64,000 nt of DNA from an uncultured Erythrobacter sp. Lineage in GTDB: Bacteria > Pseudomonadota > Alphaproteobacteria > Sphingomonadales > Sphingomonadaceae. The notes beneath the pieces were generated by a model. The model was not told where the DNA came from. It did not search any database and saw only the letters and a list, made by a program, of their open reading frames with translations. The DNA lies in NCBI GenBank assembly GCA_947498065.1, contig CANMIS010000002.1, forward strand, positions 186,001-250,000, given 5' to 3'. The translations under genes and the position numbers were made by a program. Below, one piece after another: positions 1-10,369 of this stretch (position 1 is the first letter of the stretch; each line of letters opens with the position of its first letter).

Positions 1-109
1 CGACAAAAGATGTGTGTTTGACCATGCCACCTATTCAGCATGGCAAAAGCGCCGACGCATTGACGCAGATCAAATCACCAGACGCAAACTCTGAGCTCCA
101 GCCCGCGCC

Positions 110-1393
110 CTACTTCGCCTCCCGCTCAACCTCGCGCCAGCCAATATCCCGCCGGCAAAAGCCGCTCTCAAAATCCAGCGCATCAACCGCGCCGTAAGCG
201 GTTTTCTGGGCCTCCGTGGCGCTCATGCCTTTGGCGGTTACGTTGAGCACGCGCCCACCGTTGGCCACCAGCTGACCATCGACCATCGCGGTGCCAGCGT
301 GGAAGACTTTGGCCGCGCCGCCATCGCGCAGTGCCTCTGCCAGGCCCAGATCGATCCGCCCGCCCTTTTCCGGCGTGCCGGGATAGCCCTTGGCCGCCAT
401 TACCACCGTCATCGCGGTGGCGGGGGAGAAGTTTGCTTCGTGTCCGGCGAGCTCGCCCTTCGCGCAGGCCAGCATGATCTCGGCCAGATCGCTGGTCAGC
501 CGGGTCATCAGCACCTGGCATTCCGGATCGCCAAAGCGGCAATTGTATTCGATCAGCTTTGGCCCCGCCTCGGTCAGCATCAGGCCCGCATAGAGCACGC
601 CGGAATAGGGCATGCCCTCTGCGCGCATGGTCTCAACCGTGGGTTTGATGACCTCCTCCATCACGCGCGCTTGAAGCTCTGACGTCAGCACGGGGGCCGG
701 CGAATAGGCGCCCATGCCGCCGGTGTTGGGCCCGGTGTCGCCTTCGCCCACGCGCTTGTGATCCTGAGCGGTGCCAAACGGCAGGATCGCGGTGCCATCG
801 GTGATCGCGAAGAAGCTCGCCTCCTCGCCGCGCATAAACTCCTCGATCACCACCTCCGCGCCCGCCGCGCCAAAGCGTCCGCCGAACATATCGGCCAGCG
901 CCGCCTCGGCCTCTGCGCGGGTTTCGGCGATCACCACGCCCTTGCCCGCTGCCAGCCCATCGGCCTTCAGCACGTACGGCGCGTCAAACCTCGCCAGAGC
1001 AGCCTCTGCCTCATCAAGCGAAGTCGTGCGGACATAGCCAGCGGTGGGGATATTCGCGCGGTCGCACAGCTCCTTTGTAAAGCCTTTGCTGCCCTCCAAT
1101 TGCGCGGCGGCGGCAGAGGGGCCGAACACGGCGGTGCCGCCTTCGCGCAGGCTATCGGCCAGGCCGTCCACCAGCGGGGCCTCTGGCCCGATCACAACCA
1201 GGTCAATTGCTTTTTCGGCGCAGAACGCCGCGACCGCCAGATGGTCGCTCGCATCAAGCGTGACCAGCTGCGCCTCCTCGCCAATGCCGGGATTGCCGGG
1301 GGCAGCGTATAGCTTTGTGCATGACGGGGATTGCGCCAGCTTCCACGCTAACGCATGTTCGCGCCCGCCCGACCCAAGTAAAAGGATATTCAT
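110..1393 (-). CDS. purD: phosphoribosylamine--glycine ligase
   Basis: [24 protein letters not shown]-terminus and ATP-grasp motifs; start trimmed to the internal Met. Confidence 0.96.
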   Translation of the reverse strand: MNILLLGSGGREHALAWKLAQSPSCTKLYAAPGNPGIGEEAQLVTLDASDHLAVAAFCAEKAIDLVVIGPEAPLVDGLADSLREGGTAVFGPSAAAAQLEGSKGFTKELCDRANIPTAGYVRTTSLDEAEAALARFDAPYVLKADGLAAGKGVVIAETRAEAEAALADMFGGRFGAAGAEVVIEEFMRGEEASFFAITDGTAILPFGTAQDHKRVGEGDTGPNTGGMGAYSPAPVLTSELQARVMEEVIKPTVETMRAEGMPYSGVLYAGLMLTEAGPKLIEYNCRFGDPECQVLMTRLTSDLAEIMLACAKGELAGHEANFSPATAMTVVMAAKGYPGTPEKGGRIDLGLAEALRDGGAAKVFHAGTAMVDGQLVANGGRVLNVTAKGMSATEAQKTAYGAVDALDFESGFCRRDIGWREVEREAK

Positions 1394-2903
1394 GGCTTCC
1401 CCGCCGATTGATAGTGACAAACAGGCCAATCTCGTAGCGCGAGAGCGGGAGGGCGACAACGCTCAGCCGCTGTCGATCACCGAGATTTCTGGCCTGCTGA
1501 AGCGCACGGTCGAGGATCGCTTTGGCTATGTCCGGCTGCGCGGGGAAATGTCGGGGGTGAAGCGCGCGGCATCGGGCCATATGTATCTCGCCCTGAAAGA
1601 CGAAAAGGCCGTGATCGACGGGGTGATGTGGCGCGGCAACACGTCGAAGCTGGCGTTTAACCCGGAAGACGGGCTGGACGTGATCGCGAGCGGCAAGCTG
1701 ACGACCTATCCGGGCCGCTCAAAATATCAGATCGTGATCGACAATCTGGAGCTGGCGGGCGAGGGCGCGCTGCTGGCTCTGCTGGAAAAAACGCGCGCGA
1801 AACTGGCGGCAGAGGGCCTGTTTGCCAGCGAGCGCAAGCGGGCTTTGCCCTATCTCCCGAGCGTGATTGGCGTGGTGACGTCGCCCACAGGTTCTGTGAT
1901 CCGCGATATTCTGCACCGTCTGGCGGATCGTTTCCCCAGCCACGTGCTGGTGTGGCCGGTGCTGGTTCAGGGGCAGGGTTCTGCCGCGCAAGTGGCAGGT
2001 GCAATCCGCGGCTTTTCCGAGATGGAGCCGGGTGGGCCAACGCCGCGTCCCGATCTGCTGATTGTGGCGCGCGGCGGCGGCTCAATCGAAGATCTATGGG
2101 GCTTTAACGAGGAAGAGGTGGTGCGCGCGGTCGCCGACTGCTCGATCCCGGTGATCTCGGCGGTCGGGCACGAGACCGATACGACATTGGTGGATTATGC
2201 GGCGGATCGGCGTGCGCCGACCCCCACGGCGGCGGCGGAGATGGCCGTGCCGGTGCGAGCAGACCTTGCCGCGACCCTGTCTGACTTTGCCACGCGTCAA
2301 CGCCGCGCGGTGCACCGCCCGGTGGAGCTGGGCCGCGAACGGCTGGAGGCGCGCGTTCAGCGCCTGCCGCTGCCGGAAAATCTGCTTCAGCCGCAAACCC
2401 AGCGGCTCGATGATTTGGCTGACCGCCTGCGGCGCGGCCTGACGATGAGCGCGGGTAAGGGGCGAGAGGCGCTCGCTGGGGTGTCGGCGCGGCTTTCACC
2501 CGCTATCTTGCGGCGCGGGGCGCAGGATGCGCGGCGGCGATTGGATCAAGTGCGGCTGGTGCCGGCCCTGGTGGAGCAGCCAATGCAGCGAAAGCGCGAG
2601 ACTTTGGATGCGCTCGCCCGGCTCGCGAGCCAGTTTCATCCCGAAAGACCGCTGGAGCGCGGCTATGCGATTGTTCGCGACGCGGCTGGGCGCGCGCTGA
2701 CCGGCAAAGCGCAGGCGGAGCAGGAAACGGCGCTTAAGCTTCAATTCAAGGACGGCGAGCTAGGGGTGAGCACAGGCGGTGAAGCTGACCCCTCTGCGCA
2801 GTCTGCACCGCCACCTACACCGCCGCTCGCGCCTAAGCCTGCAAAACGGCGCGCGAAAACGGCTAAACCCGGGAACGCGGCGCAAACGGATTTGTTTGAT
2901 TAA
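1392..2903 (+). CDS. xseA: exodeoxyribonuclease VII large subunit
   Basis: [24 protein letters not shown]...[23 protein letters not shown]...[15 protein letters not shown]...SAVGHETD; start trimmed to ATG 1392. Confidence 0.95.
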   Translation: MASPPIDSDKQANLVAREREGDNAQPLSITEISGLLKRTVEDRFGYVRLRGEMSGVKRAASGHMYLALKDEKAVIDGVMWRGNTSKLAFNPEDGLDVIASGKLTTYPGRSKYQIVIDNLELAGEGALLALLEKTRAKLAAEGLFASERKRALPYLPSVIGVVTSPTGSVIRDILHRLADRFPSHVLVWPVLVQGQGSAAQVAGAIRGFSEMEPGGPTPRPDLLIVARGGGSIEDLWGFNEEEVVRAVADCSIPVISAVGHETDTTLVDYAADRRAPTPTAAAEMAVPVRADLAATLSDFATRQRRAVHRPVELGRERLEARVQRLPLPENLLQPQTQRLDDLADRLRRGLTMSAGKGREALAGVSARLSPAILRRGAQDARRRLDQVRLVPALVEQPMQRKRETLDALARLASQFHPERPLERGYAIVRDAAGRALTGKAQAEQETALKLQFKDGELGVSTGGEADPSAQSAPPPTPPLAPKPAKRRAKTAKPGNAAQTDLFD

Positions 2904-2926
2904 CGCGCCATGCTAGAGAAAAAACC

Positions 2927-3130
2927 ATGTTGATGTCATCAGGCGATAACGCCGCAAAACTCCATTACGGCCCCTCCACCTTTCGGGTTCTGAGGCCCGG
3001 CAAACACGTGCTGTGCGCGGTGAGCGGTGAGGCCATCCCATTGGAAGAGCTGCGCTATTGGAGCGCGGATCTGCAAGAGGCTTACGCGACTTGCGAGATC
3101 TCAACCAAGCGTCTGCTGGGCGAGATATGA
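2927..3130 (+). CDS. DUF2093 domain-containing protein
   Basis: 67 aa, KLHYGPSTFRVLRPGKHVLCAVSGEAIPLEELRYWS typical of DUF2093. Confidence 0.8.
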   Translation: MLMSSGDNAAKLHYGPSTFRVLRPGKHVLCAVSGEAIPLEELRYWSADLQEAYATCEISTKRLLGEI

Positions 3131-4101
3131 TCGCGATGCTGGGCAGTCTGCGCGGCGCCGGCCTCGCTGCGGCGTTTGGCCTGCTTGGCTGCGCTTCGGG
3201 CGAGGCGAGCACGCCTGAAATGGCTGGCGCCGAGCCAGCCAAATCGCAGCCGGCCTATACCGCGACCATCGAAGACGCGCGGCCGCAGCCGAAACCGGCC
3301 TCTGAGCGGATCGGCACGGCTCCCGCCTCGGTTATGGCGAAGACCAAGCCCCAGCTCAGCTTTTCAGGCGAGCTCACCCAAGGCGGCTATATCCGAGGGC
3401 GTTTGCCGCGCGGGACGGTGTCCGCAAGCCTGGGCGATCAGACGCTCAGCATTGGCGAGGGCAGCGGCAATTTCTTCGCCGCTTTCGACCGCGACAGCCC
3501 CGGCAATTTGACTTTATCCGCGACCTTGGAGAGCGGCGAGACCGTCACTGAAGAGCTCGCCATTTCTCCGCGCGAATGGAAGATCCAGCGCGTCAATGTG
3601 GCGCGCGGTACGGGTCGCTCAAGCGAGGCCTGGTGGAAAAAGCGCGAGCCGGAATGGCTAGCGATCAAGGCGGCGCGCGAGAAGGTAACCGGCGCGGAAG
3701 GGTGGAAGCAGGACTTTATCTGGCCCGTGAAGGGCCGCATTTCGGGCCTCTTCGGGCGTCAGCGGATCTATCGCGGAGAGCCGGGCTCTTATCACTCCGG
3801 GATCGATATTGCGCCCGGCAATGGAGTGCCGTTCGTCTCCCCCGCCGATGGCGTCGTGGTGCTGGCGCGCACCGGCTTTAGCCTGGAGGGCGGCCTGATC
3901 ATTATCGACCACGGCGCGGGGCTCAACAGCGCGTTTCTGCACGCCTCCAAGATCGCCGTGCGCGAGGGGCAAGCGGTTAAGCAAGGCGAATATATCGGCA
4001 ATGTCGGCGCCAGCGGGCGCGCGACGGGCCCGCATTTGCACTGGGGCCTGAAATGGCATGACACGCGCCTCGACCCGCTGCTGTTTACCGGTCCGCAGTA
4101 G
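3127..4101 (+). CDS. M23 family metallopeptidase, lipoprotein-like N-terminus
   Basis: ISGLFGRQRIYRGEPGSYHSGIDIA...GPHLHWGL LytM/M23 motifs; ATGA overlap with upstream gene. Confidence 0.9.
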   Translation: MIAMLGSLRGAGLAAAFGLLGCASGEASTPEMAGAEPAKSQPAYTATIEDARPQPKPASERIGTAPASVMAKTKPQLSFSGELTQGGYIRGRLPRGTVSASLGDQTLSIGEGSGNFFAAFDRDSPGNLTLSATLESGETVTEELAISPREWKIQRVNVARGTGRSSEAWWKKREPEWLAIKAAREKVTGAEGWKQDFIWPVKGRISGLFGRQRIYRGEPGSYHSGIDIAPGNGVPFVSPADGVVVLARTGFSLEGGLIIIDHGAGLNSAFLHASKIAVREGQAVKQGEYIGNVGASGRATGPHLHWGLKWHDTRLDPLLFTGPQ

Positions 4102-4133
4102 AGCGGCTCAAACGCCAAGGACATCCAGCCACA

Positions 4134-5189
4134 ATGGGGCGCAAATTCCTGATTCTAGCGGTCGCGCTTGGCCTTGCGCCGGGTACATGGCTGCGGACTG
4201 ATCAGTCGAGTTCATATGACGCTGGCGTCGAAGTGATCGACATTGATCAGCGTTCTGGCGTGTCCGGGCCGCTGAAGATTACTGGCGCGTGGGAGCTTGA
4301 TTCGCAAAATGCGCATTTCGGCGGCTATTCCGCGCTCATCCTGCTGGGCATTGGTGACCTGTACGCTGGTAGCGACCGCGGCCGAATTATGCATTTGCGG
4401 ATGGTGGACGGCGCTCCGGTTTCCGATGGCACAGTGCTCGATTTCCCGCCTGGGCATGGCGAGGTGAGGCGCGGTATTGCTGATCTAGAGGCGTTCACCC
4501 GTGATCCCGAAACCGGCACGATCTGGGCCGCCTATGAGCATGGCAATGTGATCGAGCGGATCACGCCCGATGGCACCATCAAGCGCGCCAAACCGCCGCA
4601 AATGGCCAATTGGTCGCGCAACAGCGGGCCAGAGACGATGGTGCGATTGGCCGATGGGCGCTTTTTGGTGCTCGGCGAGGCACCAGAAGAGCAAGGCCGG
4701 ACCAATCGTCCTGGCTTGCTGTTCGATGGTGATCCGGTGGAGGGCGCAGAGGCGATCGAATTCCGATTTGCCACCACGCCGGGCCATTCGCCTGTCGATG
4801 CCGCTTTGCTCCCCAATGGCGAGGTTATCATCTTGACAAGGCGCGTAGAATATTCGGTGCCAGCCAAATTTCATGCGAGCCTTTACCGCGCGGACCCTAG
4901 TGAAATTGTCGAAGGCGAGGAGTGGTCTGGCCGCATGCTCGCCTCGCTGGGGCAGGCCTATTGGGGCGAGAACTTTGAAGGCATTGAGTTTGTACCCGAT
5001 CCCGTGGGTGCGGATGAAGAAGCAGGCGAGAAGGCCGAGCCCTCTGGCTCGCTCTATCTAATCGCAGATGACAATCTCTCTGCGTTTCAGAGCACCATTC
5101 TCATGCGCCTTGCCTGGCCGCCAGAGGAGCCCGGCGAGGATGCTAGCCGCCCCAACAATGGCGAAAGCGAATCTACCGCAGACAAATGA
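4134..5189 (+). CDS. esterase-like activity of phytase family protein
   Basis: Secreted protein; GGYSALILLG...GIADLEAFTRDP...NFEGIEFVPDP pattern resembling the esterase-like phytase family. Confidence 0.65.
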   Translation: MGRKFLILAVALGLAPGTWLRTDQSSSYDAGVEVIDIDQRSGVSGPLKITGAWELDSQNAHFGGYSALILLGIGDLYAGSDRGRIMHLRMVDGAPVSDGTVLDFPPGHGEVRRGIADLEAFTRDPETGTIWAAYEHGNVIERITPDGTIKRAKPPQMANWSRNSGPETMVRLADGRFLVLGEAPEEQGRTNRPGLLFDGDPVEGAEAIEFRFATTPGHSPVDAALLPNGEVIILTRRVEYSVPAKFHASLYRADPSEIVEGEEWSGRMLASLGQAYWGENFEGIEFVPDPVGADEEAGEKAEPSGSLYLIADDNLSAFQSTILMRLAWPPEEPGEDASRPNNGESESTADK

Positions 5190-5224
5190 AAAGGCGCGCA
5201 AGGCCTTCGCTCGCACGCCTTTTT
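5189..5224. terminator. candidate bidirectional terminator hairpin between convergent genes
   Basis: aaaaggcg ... cgcctttt 8-bp arms with A/T tails between a + gene ending 5189 and rpmB (-). Confidence 0.55.
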
Positions 5225-5274
5225 CAAAGTCCGTCAAGGAAACGCAGCCGGTAAACCTGGCCCGCCTGCCAGCC

Positions 5275-5565
5275 TTAAGCGGCGGCTTTTTGCGCCTTGA
5301 CCAATTCACGCTTCACTTTGCGTGCATTGGCAGACAGCTTGTCGTCCTTGGTCTTCAGCAGCCAATTGTCGAGACCGCCATTGTGCTCAACCGAGCGCAG
5401 ACCGTGGGTCGACACGCGGAATTTAAAGCCCCGCTCCAGCGTTTCGCTGAGCAGAGTGACGTGCTGCAGGTTCGGCAAGAACACGCGCTTTGTCTTGTTA
5501 TTAGCGTGGCTAACGTTGTTGCCAGTCAAACGACCTTTGCCGGTCAGTTCGCAAATGCGCGACAT
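5275..5565 (-). CDS. rpmB: 50S ribosomal protein L28
   Basis: [34 protein letters not shown]; start trimmed to Met at 5565. Confidence 0.97.
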   Translation of the reverse strand: MSRICELTGKGRLTGNNVSHANNKTKRVFLPNLQHVTLLSETLERGFKFRVSTHGLRSVEHNGGLDNWLLKTKDDKLSANARKVKRELVKAQKAAA

Positions 5566-5716
5566 GATATCTCTCGTCTGTTCACAGTGACAGGTGGCCA
5601 AGCGATTCGGCCGCCTAAAAAGTTCGGGTGTTCCCGGAAAGGCGCGCAGATAGCCTTCACAATGCGAATCGTCAAGCAAAGTTGCGCCTATTCGCCGCGC
5701 CGTATAGCGACCACTT

Positions 5717-6172
5717 ATGACCCGCTGGCCCATTCCGCAACCGATGATGCACGCTCTAGAGGCAGCGCGCGAGGCCGCACGCGCGGGCGAGGTGCCGGTC
5801 GGCGCGGTGGTGATGCAGGATGACACAGTGATTGCAGTGGCCGCCAATGCCACGCGCCAGCCGCCCGATCCCACCGGGCATGCAGAGATCAGAGCCTTGC
5901 GCGAAGCGGCTACAAAGCTGGGGCAAGACCGGCTTGGCACATGCGATTTATATGTCACTCTGGAGCCATGCGCGATGTGCGCAGGCGCGATCAGCCACGC
6001 CCGGATTGCGCGGGTCTATTACGGCGCGAGCGATCCCAAAGGCGGCGCAGTGGAGCACGGCGCGCGCGTGTTTGAACATCCGCAATGCCTGCACCGGCCA
6101 GAGGTCTATTCCGGCATGGGCGAGGCAGAGGCAGCGGAACTGCTCCGAGCGTTTTTTAAGGAGCGGCGCTAG
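5717..6172 (+). CDS. tadA: tRNA-specific adenosine deaminase / nucleoside deaminase
   Basis: GHAEIRAL ... [11 protein letters not shown] zinc deaminase motifs. Confidence 0.92.
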   Translation: MTRWPIPQPMMHALEAAREAARAGEVPVGAVVMQDDTVIAVAANATRQPPDPTGHAEIRALREAATKLGQDRLGTCDLYVTLEPCAMCAGAISHARIARVYYGASDPKGGAVEHGARVFEHPQCLHRPEVYSGMGEAEAAELLRAFFKERR

Positions 6173-6214
6173 CGTTCTTGAGTGACTCTCAGTGTCGAAG
6201 TTGTAAGGCCATTC

Positions 6215-6311
6215 GCGAGACGTGGCAGAGTGGCTGAATGCGGGCGCCACCCGAAAGGGAGCGCTCAGGGGTCGATTGACCCCTCGCGGGTTCGAATCCC
6301 GTCGTCTCGCT
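6215..6311 (+). tRNA. tRNA-Ser-like (class II) gene with non-canonical anticodon arm; possibly pseudo or non-decoding
   Basis: Acceptor GCGAGACG/CGTCTCGC, D-arm GCAGAGTGGCTGAATGC, long variable arm AGGGGTCGATTGACCCCT, T-arm GCGGGTTCGAATCCCGT; anticodon region folds as GGGCGC-CA-CCC-GAAA-GGG-A-GCGCTC; no encoded CCA. Confidence 0.6.
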
Positions 6312-6382
6312 AGAGCCTAAACCAATTCTTTGCCTGCATGCGGTCCTGTGCGCCCTACCGGATTGATTGATCGCGCGCCTTC

Positions 6383-7156
6383 TTAAGGAGCGGCGGTAAT
6401 TGCCTGTGTTTCGGCTAACCATTCGACCGCCTCATCCTCATCTTCTAGGTCGAAAGCGCGTATATCAGGCTTGAGCAGCGCGCCGATCGCGCCTGCCATG
6501 CCGCCGATCCAGCTCGGGCCGCCGACAATTGCATAGCGCTCGAGCTTGCCGATCAAATCAAGTTTGCCGCGCAGGACCTCGCTCGAAAACACCGTGCCCA
6601 AGTCAAAGCCATGCCAGCGGCGCACCACGATCATCAGCCGCGAACAGCTGGGATCTTCGAGCCGTGCGCGCACCATTGCGATGCCGCGCTCAGATTCTTC
6701 TCGGTCGAGCCGGCCGACCAGTTCGAATGCAGCGATGCCGGGCTTGTCGATGTCCATTTCGCGGAAAGCGCCAGTGTGCGGCCCCTCGGCCTCTTCCATG
6801 ATCCAGGCGCGCGCGGCACCCGCTTCGTCTTCGTCATAGACCTGATAGGTGAGGCCCGGCAGCAGCGCGCTCTCGAGCCGCGAGCCAGTGCGTATCCATG
6901 CTTCGTCAGAGATGATGGCAATGCGATCCAAGCCGTAGATCCACTTGGTGAGGGTGGGAATATGCGCCAGTTCGACGCTGACCGCGCCAAAGGTGAACCC
7001 GGCAACCGAGGTCGCATCGAACAGCACATTGCCCCCTCCGCCCGCGTCATTGCGTTCCTTCGCAAAGTCGATGATCGCCTGGGCGTCTTCCTGTCGGAAT
7101 TCAGCCATCAGGGTGAAGCGGTGGGCCTTGGGCGAGACTTTTTCGATGTTGATCAT
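6383..7156 (-). CDS. hypothetical protein with SpoIIAA-like/STAS-SEC14-type domains
   Basis: MINIEKVSPKAHRFTLMAEFRQEDAQAIIDFAKE; two similar ~120-aa halves. Confidence 0.6.
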   Translation of the reverse strand: MINIEKVSPKAHRFTLMAEFRQEDAQAIIDFAKERNDAGGGGNVLFDATSVAGFTFGAVSVELAHIPTLTKWIYGLDRIAIISDEAWIRTGSRLESALLPGLTYQVYDEDEAGAARAWIMEEAEGPHTGAFREMDIDKPGIAAFELVGRLDREESERGIAMVRARLEDPSCSRLMIVVRRWHGFDLGTVFSSEVLRGKLDLIGKLERYAIVGGPSWIGGMAGAIGALLKPDIRAFDLEDEDEAVEWLAETQAITAAP

Positions 7157-7284
7157 GCGCCAAGGATCGCGAATCTGCGCCCGCCAGTCATTGATCAGGA
7201 TCAAACTCGGCTGAGACAAGCCCCGTCAGATTGTCACGCGCACCCTTTGGCCGCGATAGGGACGCATTTGTTGCCGCGAGCCAC

Positions 7285-7797
7285 CTACTCCACCTCGAAT
7301 TCGCGCACATTCCCCGCCTCATCCACCATGAACAGTGTGCCATAATCCTGCTCGGTCAGCTCCGGCGCGGTGTTGCCACCGAAACGCGTAACCAGGTCGC
7401 CAACCGTGTTGCTATGGCCGACCACCAGCACTGATCCTTTGCCAGCCGCAACCTCAGCGACCAGAGCATCGGGATTGCGCGGATCGTACGGTGTGATTTG
7501 GGCGCCAATCTGGCCCGCGAGCGGCGCGCCCGTCTCCATCGCGCGGCGCGTGCGGGTGGCGTAGACTGCGGTGATGTTTGCGTCTGCCAGCATGGCGGCA
7601 AGCCGCTGAGCGTTTGTGGCTCCCTCGCTGGTGAGCGCTGGATCGTCGCCTTTTGCCTTTTGCAGATGCCTGATGATGTAAACCGCGCCTGCATCTGTGT
7701 TTGATGCGCTGGCATCGAAGCGGCTCGATGGAGCCGCCGCCATGCATGCTTCCAGCGAGAGCATCAAAAGCAAGACCATCGCTCGCAATCTAGTCAT
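7285..7797 (-). CDS. histidine phosphatase family protein, signal-peptide bearing
   Basis: YIIRHLQKAKGDDPALTSEGATNAQRLA...TRTRRAMETGAPLA...LVVGHSNTVGDL. Confidence 0.85.
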   Translation of the reverse strand: MTRLRAMVLLLMLSLEACMAAAPSSRFDASASNTDAGAVYIIRHLQKAKGDDPALTSEGATNAQRLAAMLADANITAVYATRTRRAMETGAPLAGQIGAQITPYDPRNPDALVAEVAAGKGSVLVVGHSNTVGDLVTRFGGNTAPELTEQDYGTLFMVDEAGNVREFEVE

Positions 7798-7823
7798 AGC
7801 TTGTCTCCGTTTTGCGGGCACTC

Positions 7824-8534
7824 TTACAAGCCGCGCCAGATCTTCGCGCGGACCCCGTCCTTTGCGCCATAACGACTGGATGTGCAGCGGGTCGGGCGGA
7901 AGCGTTTGTTGTAGCACAGGCGGATTTCCTCCAGCCAACCTTGGCGGTTCAGCTTCACGCCAACTTGGCTGGCGCTCCACCCGCCATTCGCATCGGCGAA
8001 CGCTTGGCGGATGCGCCCGGCGGTGAGGCCATCCTCGCGGCTGATCCGGTCATAATCGGGAATGCGCAGGCTCTCCCACAAAATCCGTGTGACCTTGAAA
8101 TAGGTGTCGGGCCGCTTGGTCATGCAGCTGCCGTGTTTCGCCCATTGCCGCGCGACCAGCCGGGCGCTGGGCATCATGCACATATTGCGGCGGGTTTCAG
8201 TGGGGGTCAGGCGGCCCTGCGTTGGGCACCATTGCGGCCATGTCCGCCCGCTTTCCGGCCACAGGCCGTGGACGATCAGGCCAAAACTGCCGTTGTCGCC
8301 GCTGCATTGGGTGGAATGCGAGCGATTGTCCTGCCGCGTGCGGCAAAACGCCGGAGACCAGCTCAGCGCCATGGTGTAGCCGGTGATCGGCAATTTGCGC
8401 GTCTGTCCATTGGGTGAGACCTGCGGCACGTTGCTGATCCGGGGCGTCTGGCATTGATAGGCCTGAGCGCTCGCCTGAGCCGGGAGGAGAGCGAGCACCG
8501 CGCCTGTGCAAATGGCGCTAGTCAAATACTGCAA
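7824..8534 (-). CDS. ribonuclease T2 family protein
   Basis: FGLIVHGLWPESG and ARQWAKHGSCM catalytic CAS motifs; signal peptide. Confidence 0.92.
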   Translation of the reverse strand: MQYLTSAICTGAVLALLPAQASAQAYQCQTPRISNVPQVSPNGQTRKLPITGYTMALSWSPAFCRTRQDNRSHSTQCSGDNGSFGLIVHGLWPESGRTWPQWCPTQGRLTPTETRRNMCMMPSARLVARQWAKHGSCMTKRPDTYFKVTRILWESLRIPDYDRISREDGLTAGRIRQAFADANGGWSASQVGVKLNRQGWLEEIRLCYNKRFRPTRCTSSRYGAKDGVRAKIWRGL

Positions 8535-8976
8535 GATCAGGCTCCTGTGTTTGGCGAAACCAGCGATTGGCGCTGGGTGTGAACAGCATGATGAGCGCCA
8601 GCGCGATCAGGATTGGTTCGCGCAGATACATGATGTTGATGTACGGGTCTGAGAACCACACCATGAACATTTGCGGGAAGCTTAAGAGTTTGAGCAGTGA
8701 GAACCCTGTCACGAGCCAGCGGGCCACTCGGCTTGCGCGCAGATAGATCCATGCCACCGGAATGAAAGCAATGGAGAGGATCGCGGAAAGGGCCACGATC
8801 GTCCAATCTTGTGACCAACCCGGCCATGGAAGATAGAGCGCAAATATCTCTTGCTGGATCGGCAGATTGGTCAAATTCAGGACATAAGTCGATATCGCTG
8901 CGGTCAGGAAGAACGCCGCAAACAGCTTGATTGATAGCGGGCGAGGGCGGCGCCCTATCGGCGGTGAGACTGCCAT
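8518..8976 (-). CDS. hypothetical membrane protein
   Basis: Multiple predicted TM segments; overlaps the RNase T2 start by 17 bp. Confidence 0.6.
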   Translation of the reverse strand: MAVSPPIGRRPRPLSIKLFAAFFLTAAISTYVLNLTNLPIQQEIFALYLPWPGWSQDWTIVALSAILSIAFIPVAWIYLRASRVARWLVTGFSLLKLLSFPQMFMVWFSDPYINIMYLREPILIALALIMLFTPSANRWFRQTQEPDLAVFD

Positions 8977-9001
8977 GTGTGACGCCCCCGCAAAGCCGTG
9001 T

Positions 9002-9436
9002 TCACTCAAAAACGCTCGCATCGGCCTCAGGCTGACCTTTGCTGGCGAACCATGCCTTGGCATCGGCGCGGAACAGCATGATGATCGCGGCCAGCTGAAT
9101 AAGAGTGATGACCACTGCGATGGTGGCCGGGATGGTTGATAGGGTTGCGAGCGAGCTCGGCATCCCAAGCACACCAATTGCCATAAAGACGACTAGGATC
9201 CACTTCGCGATCGTACTTTTCTTGCGAGAAATGAAGAACCACAAAAGCAAGTTAATTCCGAAGCTAAACACTAGCGTGAACACAATGAAGACCAACGGAT
9301 CGCCAAGGGCTTGGGTGGCTGGGTCTGCCGCCACTATGGCCATCGTCTCGCCAAACGAGAAGACGGTGTTGAGGATGCCAAGCACCATCCCGCCTAGAAA
9401 TAGATAATCAAAATAGCGGATCGATTGTGGACGCAT
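9002..9436 (-). CDS. hypothetical membrane protein, C-terminus similar to the neighbouring ORF
   Basis: Hydrophobic; IIMLF.ADAKAWF...VFE tail resembles 8518..8976. Confidence 0.6.
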   Translation of the reverse strand: MRPQSIRYFDYLFLGGMVLGILNTVFSFGETMAIVAADPATQALGDPLVFIVFTLVFSFGINLLLWFFISRKKSTIAKWILVVFMAIGVLGMPSSLATLSTIPATIAVVITLIQLAAIIMLFRADAKAWFASKGQPEADASVFE

Positions 9437-9499
9437 GGGATGCCTTCTTGCTCATTCGGAAGTTACCGCAACACTATGCCTGCTTAACGGGCTTGGCAA

Positions 9500-10360
9500 T
9501 TAAACCGGCTTGAAGTCCAGACCAATGTCCGCGGCTGGTGCGCTTTGTGTCAGGCGCCCGACCGAGACGAATTGCACCCCGGTGGCCGCTTTTGCCTTGA
9601 TCGTGTCGAGATTGATCCCGCCCGATGCCTCGCACGGCACGCGGCCATCGACCATCGCCACTGCCTCGCGCAGGGTCTCTGGCGACATATTGTCGAGCAG
9701 TAGGTGATGCGCGCCCGCTTGCAGGGCCGGGCCAATCTGGTCGAGCCGGTCGACCTCGCAGATTATGTGCTCCACCCCTGCCTCCCACGCGCGGCGCACC
9801 GCTTCGCCGACGGAGCCTGCGACGGCCACGTGGTTGTCCTTGATCATCGCGGCATCCCACAGGCCCATGCGGTGATTGCTCGCCCCGCCCATGCGGGTGG
9901 CGTATTTCTCCAGATGGCGCATGCCGGGAATGGTCTTGCGCGTGTCGAGCAGGGTGCAATCGGGATTGTCCATCGCGGTCACATATTCGCGCGCCATGGT
10001 GGCTATACCAGAGAGGTGCTGGACGGTGTTGAGCGCGCTGCGCTCTGCGGTTAGGAGCCCGCGCGCATTGCCAGCAAGCCGCATGAGGTCGGTGCCCGGC
10101 TCCACCGCATCGCCATCACTTACGAGCAGCTCGATCTCGATCTCTGGCTCCAACGCGCGGAAAAACGCCTCGGCAATGGGCAGGCCAGCGACGACGATTG
10201 CATCGCGGCTGTCCATCACTCCGGCAAAACGCGCGTCTGCTGGGATCACGCTTTCCGAGGTGACATCGCGCCCACCGCCGATCAATCCCTCGCCCAAATC
10301 CTCTGCCAGAGTGCTGCGGACGAATTGGTCGAGGTCGAAGCCAGGGATGGTGAACGTCAT
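9500..10360 (-). CDS. nadC: nicotinate-nucleotide diphosphorylase (carboxylating)
   Basis: LSGIATMAREYV...LLDTRKTIPGMRHLEKYATRMGGASNHRMGLWDAAMIKDNH...EASGGINLDTI. Confidence 0.96.
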   Translation of the reverse strand: MTFTIPGFDLDQFVRSTLAEDLGEGLIGGGRDVTSESVIPADARFAGVMDSRDAIVVAGLPIAEAFFRALEPEIEIELLVSDGDAVEPGTDLMRLAGNARGLLTAERSALNTVQHLSGIATMAREYVTAMDNPDCTLLDTRKTIPGMRHLEKYATRMGGASNHRMGLWDAAMIKDNHVAVAGSVGEAVRRAWEAGVEHIICEVDRLDQIGPALQAGAHHLLLDNMSPETLREAVAMVDGRVPCEASGGINLDTIKAKAATGVQFVSVGRLTQSAPAADIGLDFKPV

Positions 10361-10369
10361 TCAATATCT

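Noticed and set aside
1-109. Short 61-aa ORF at the window start (12..197)
   Set aside because: Overlaps the purD 3' end on the opposite strand, no domain, no clear RBS.
6215-6311. tRNA-Sec (selC) interpretation, suggested by the possible 8/5 acceptor/T stacking
   Set aside because: No TCA anticodon, Ser-type 3-bp D-stem, and no selA/selB seen in the window.
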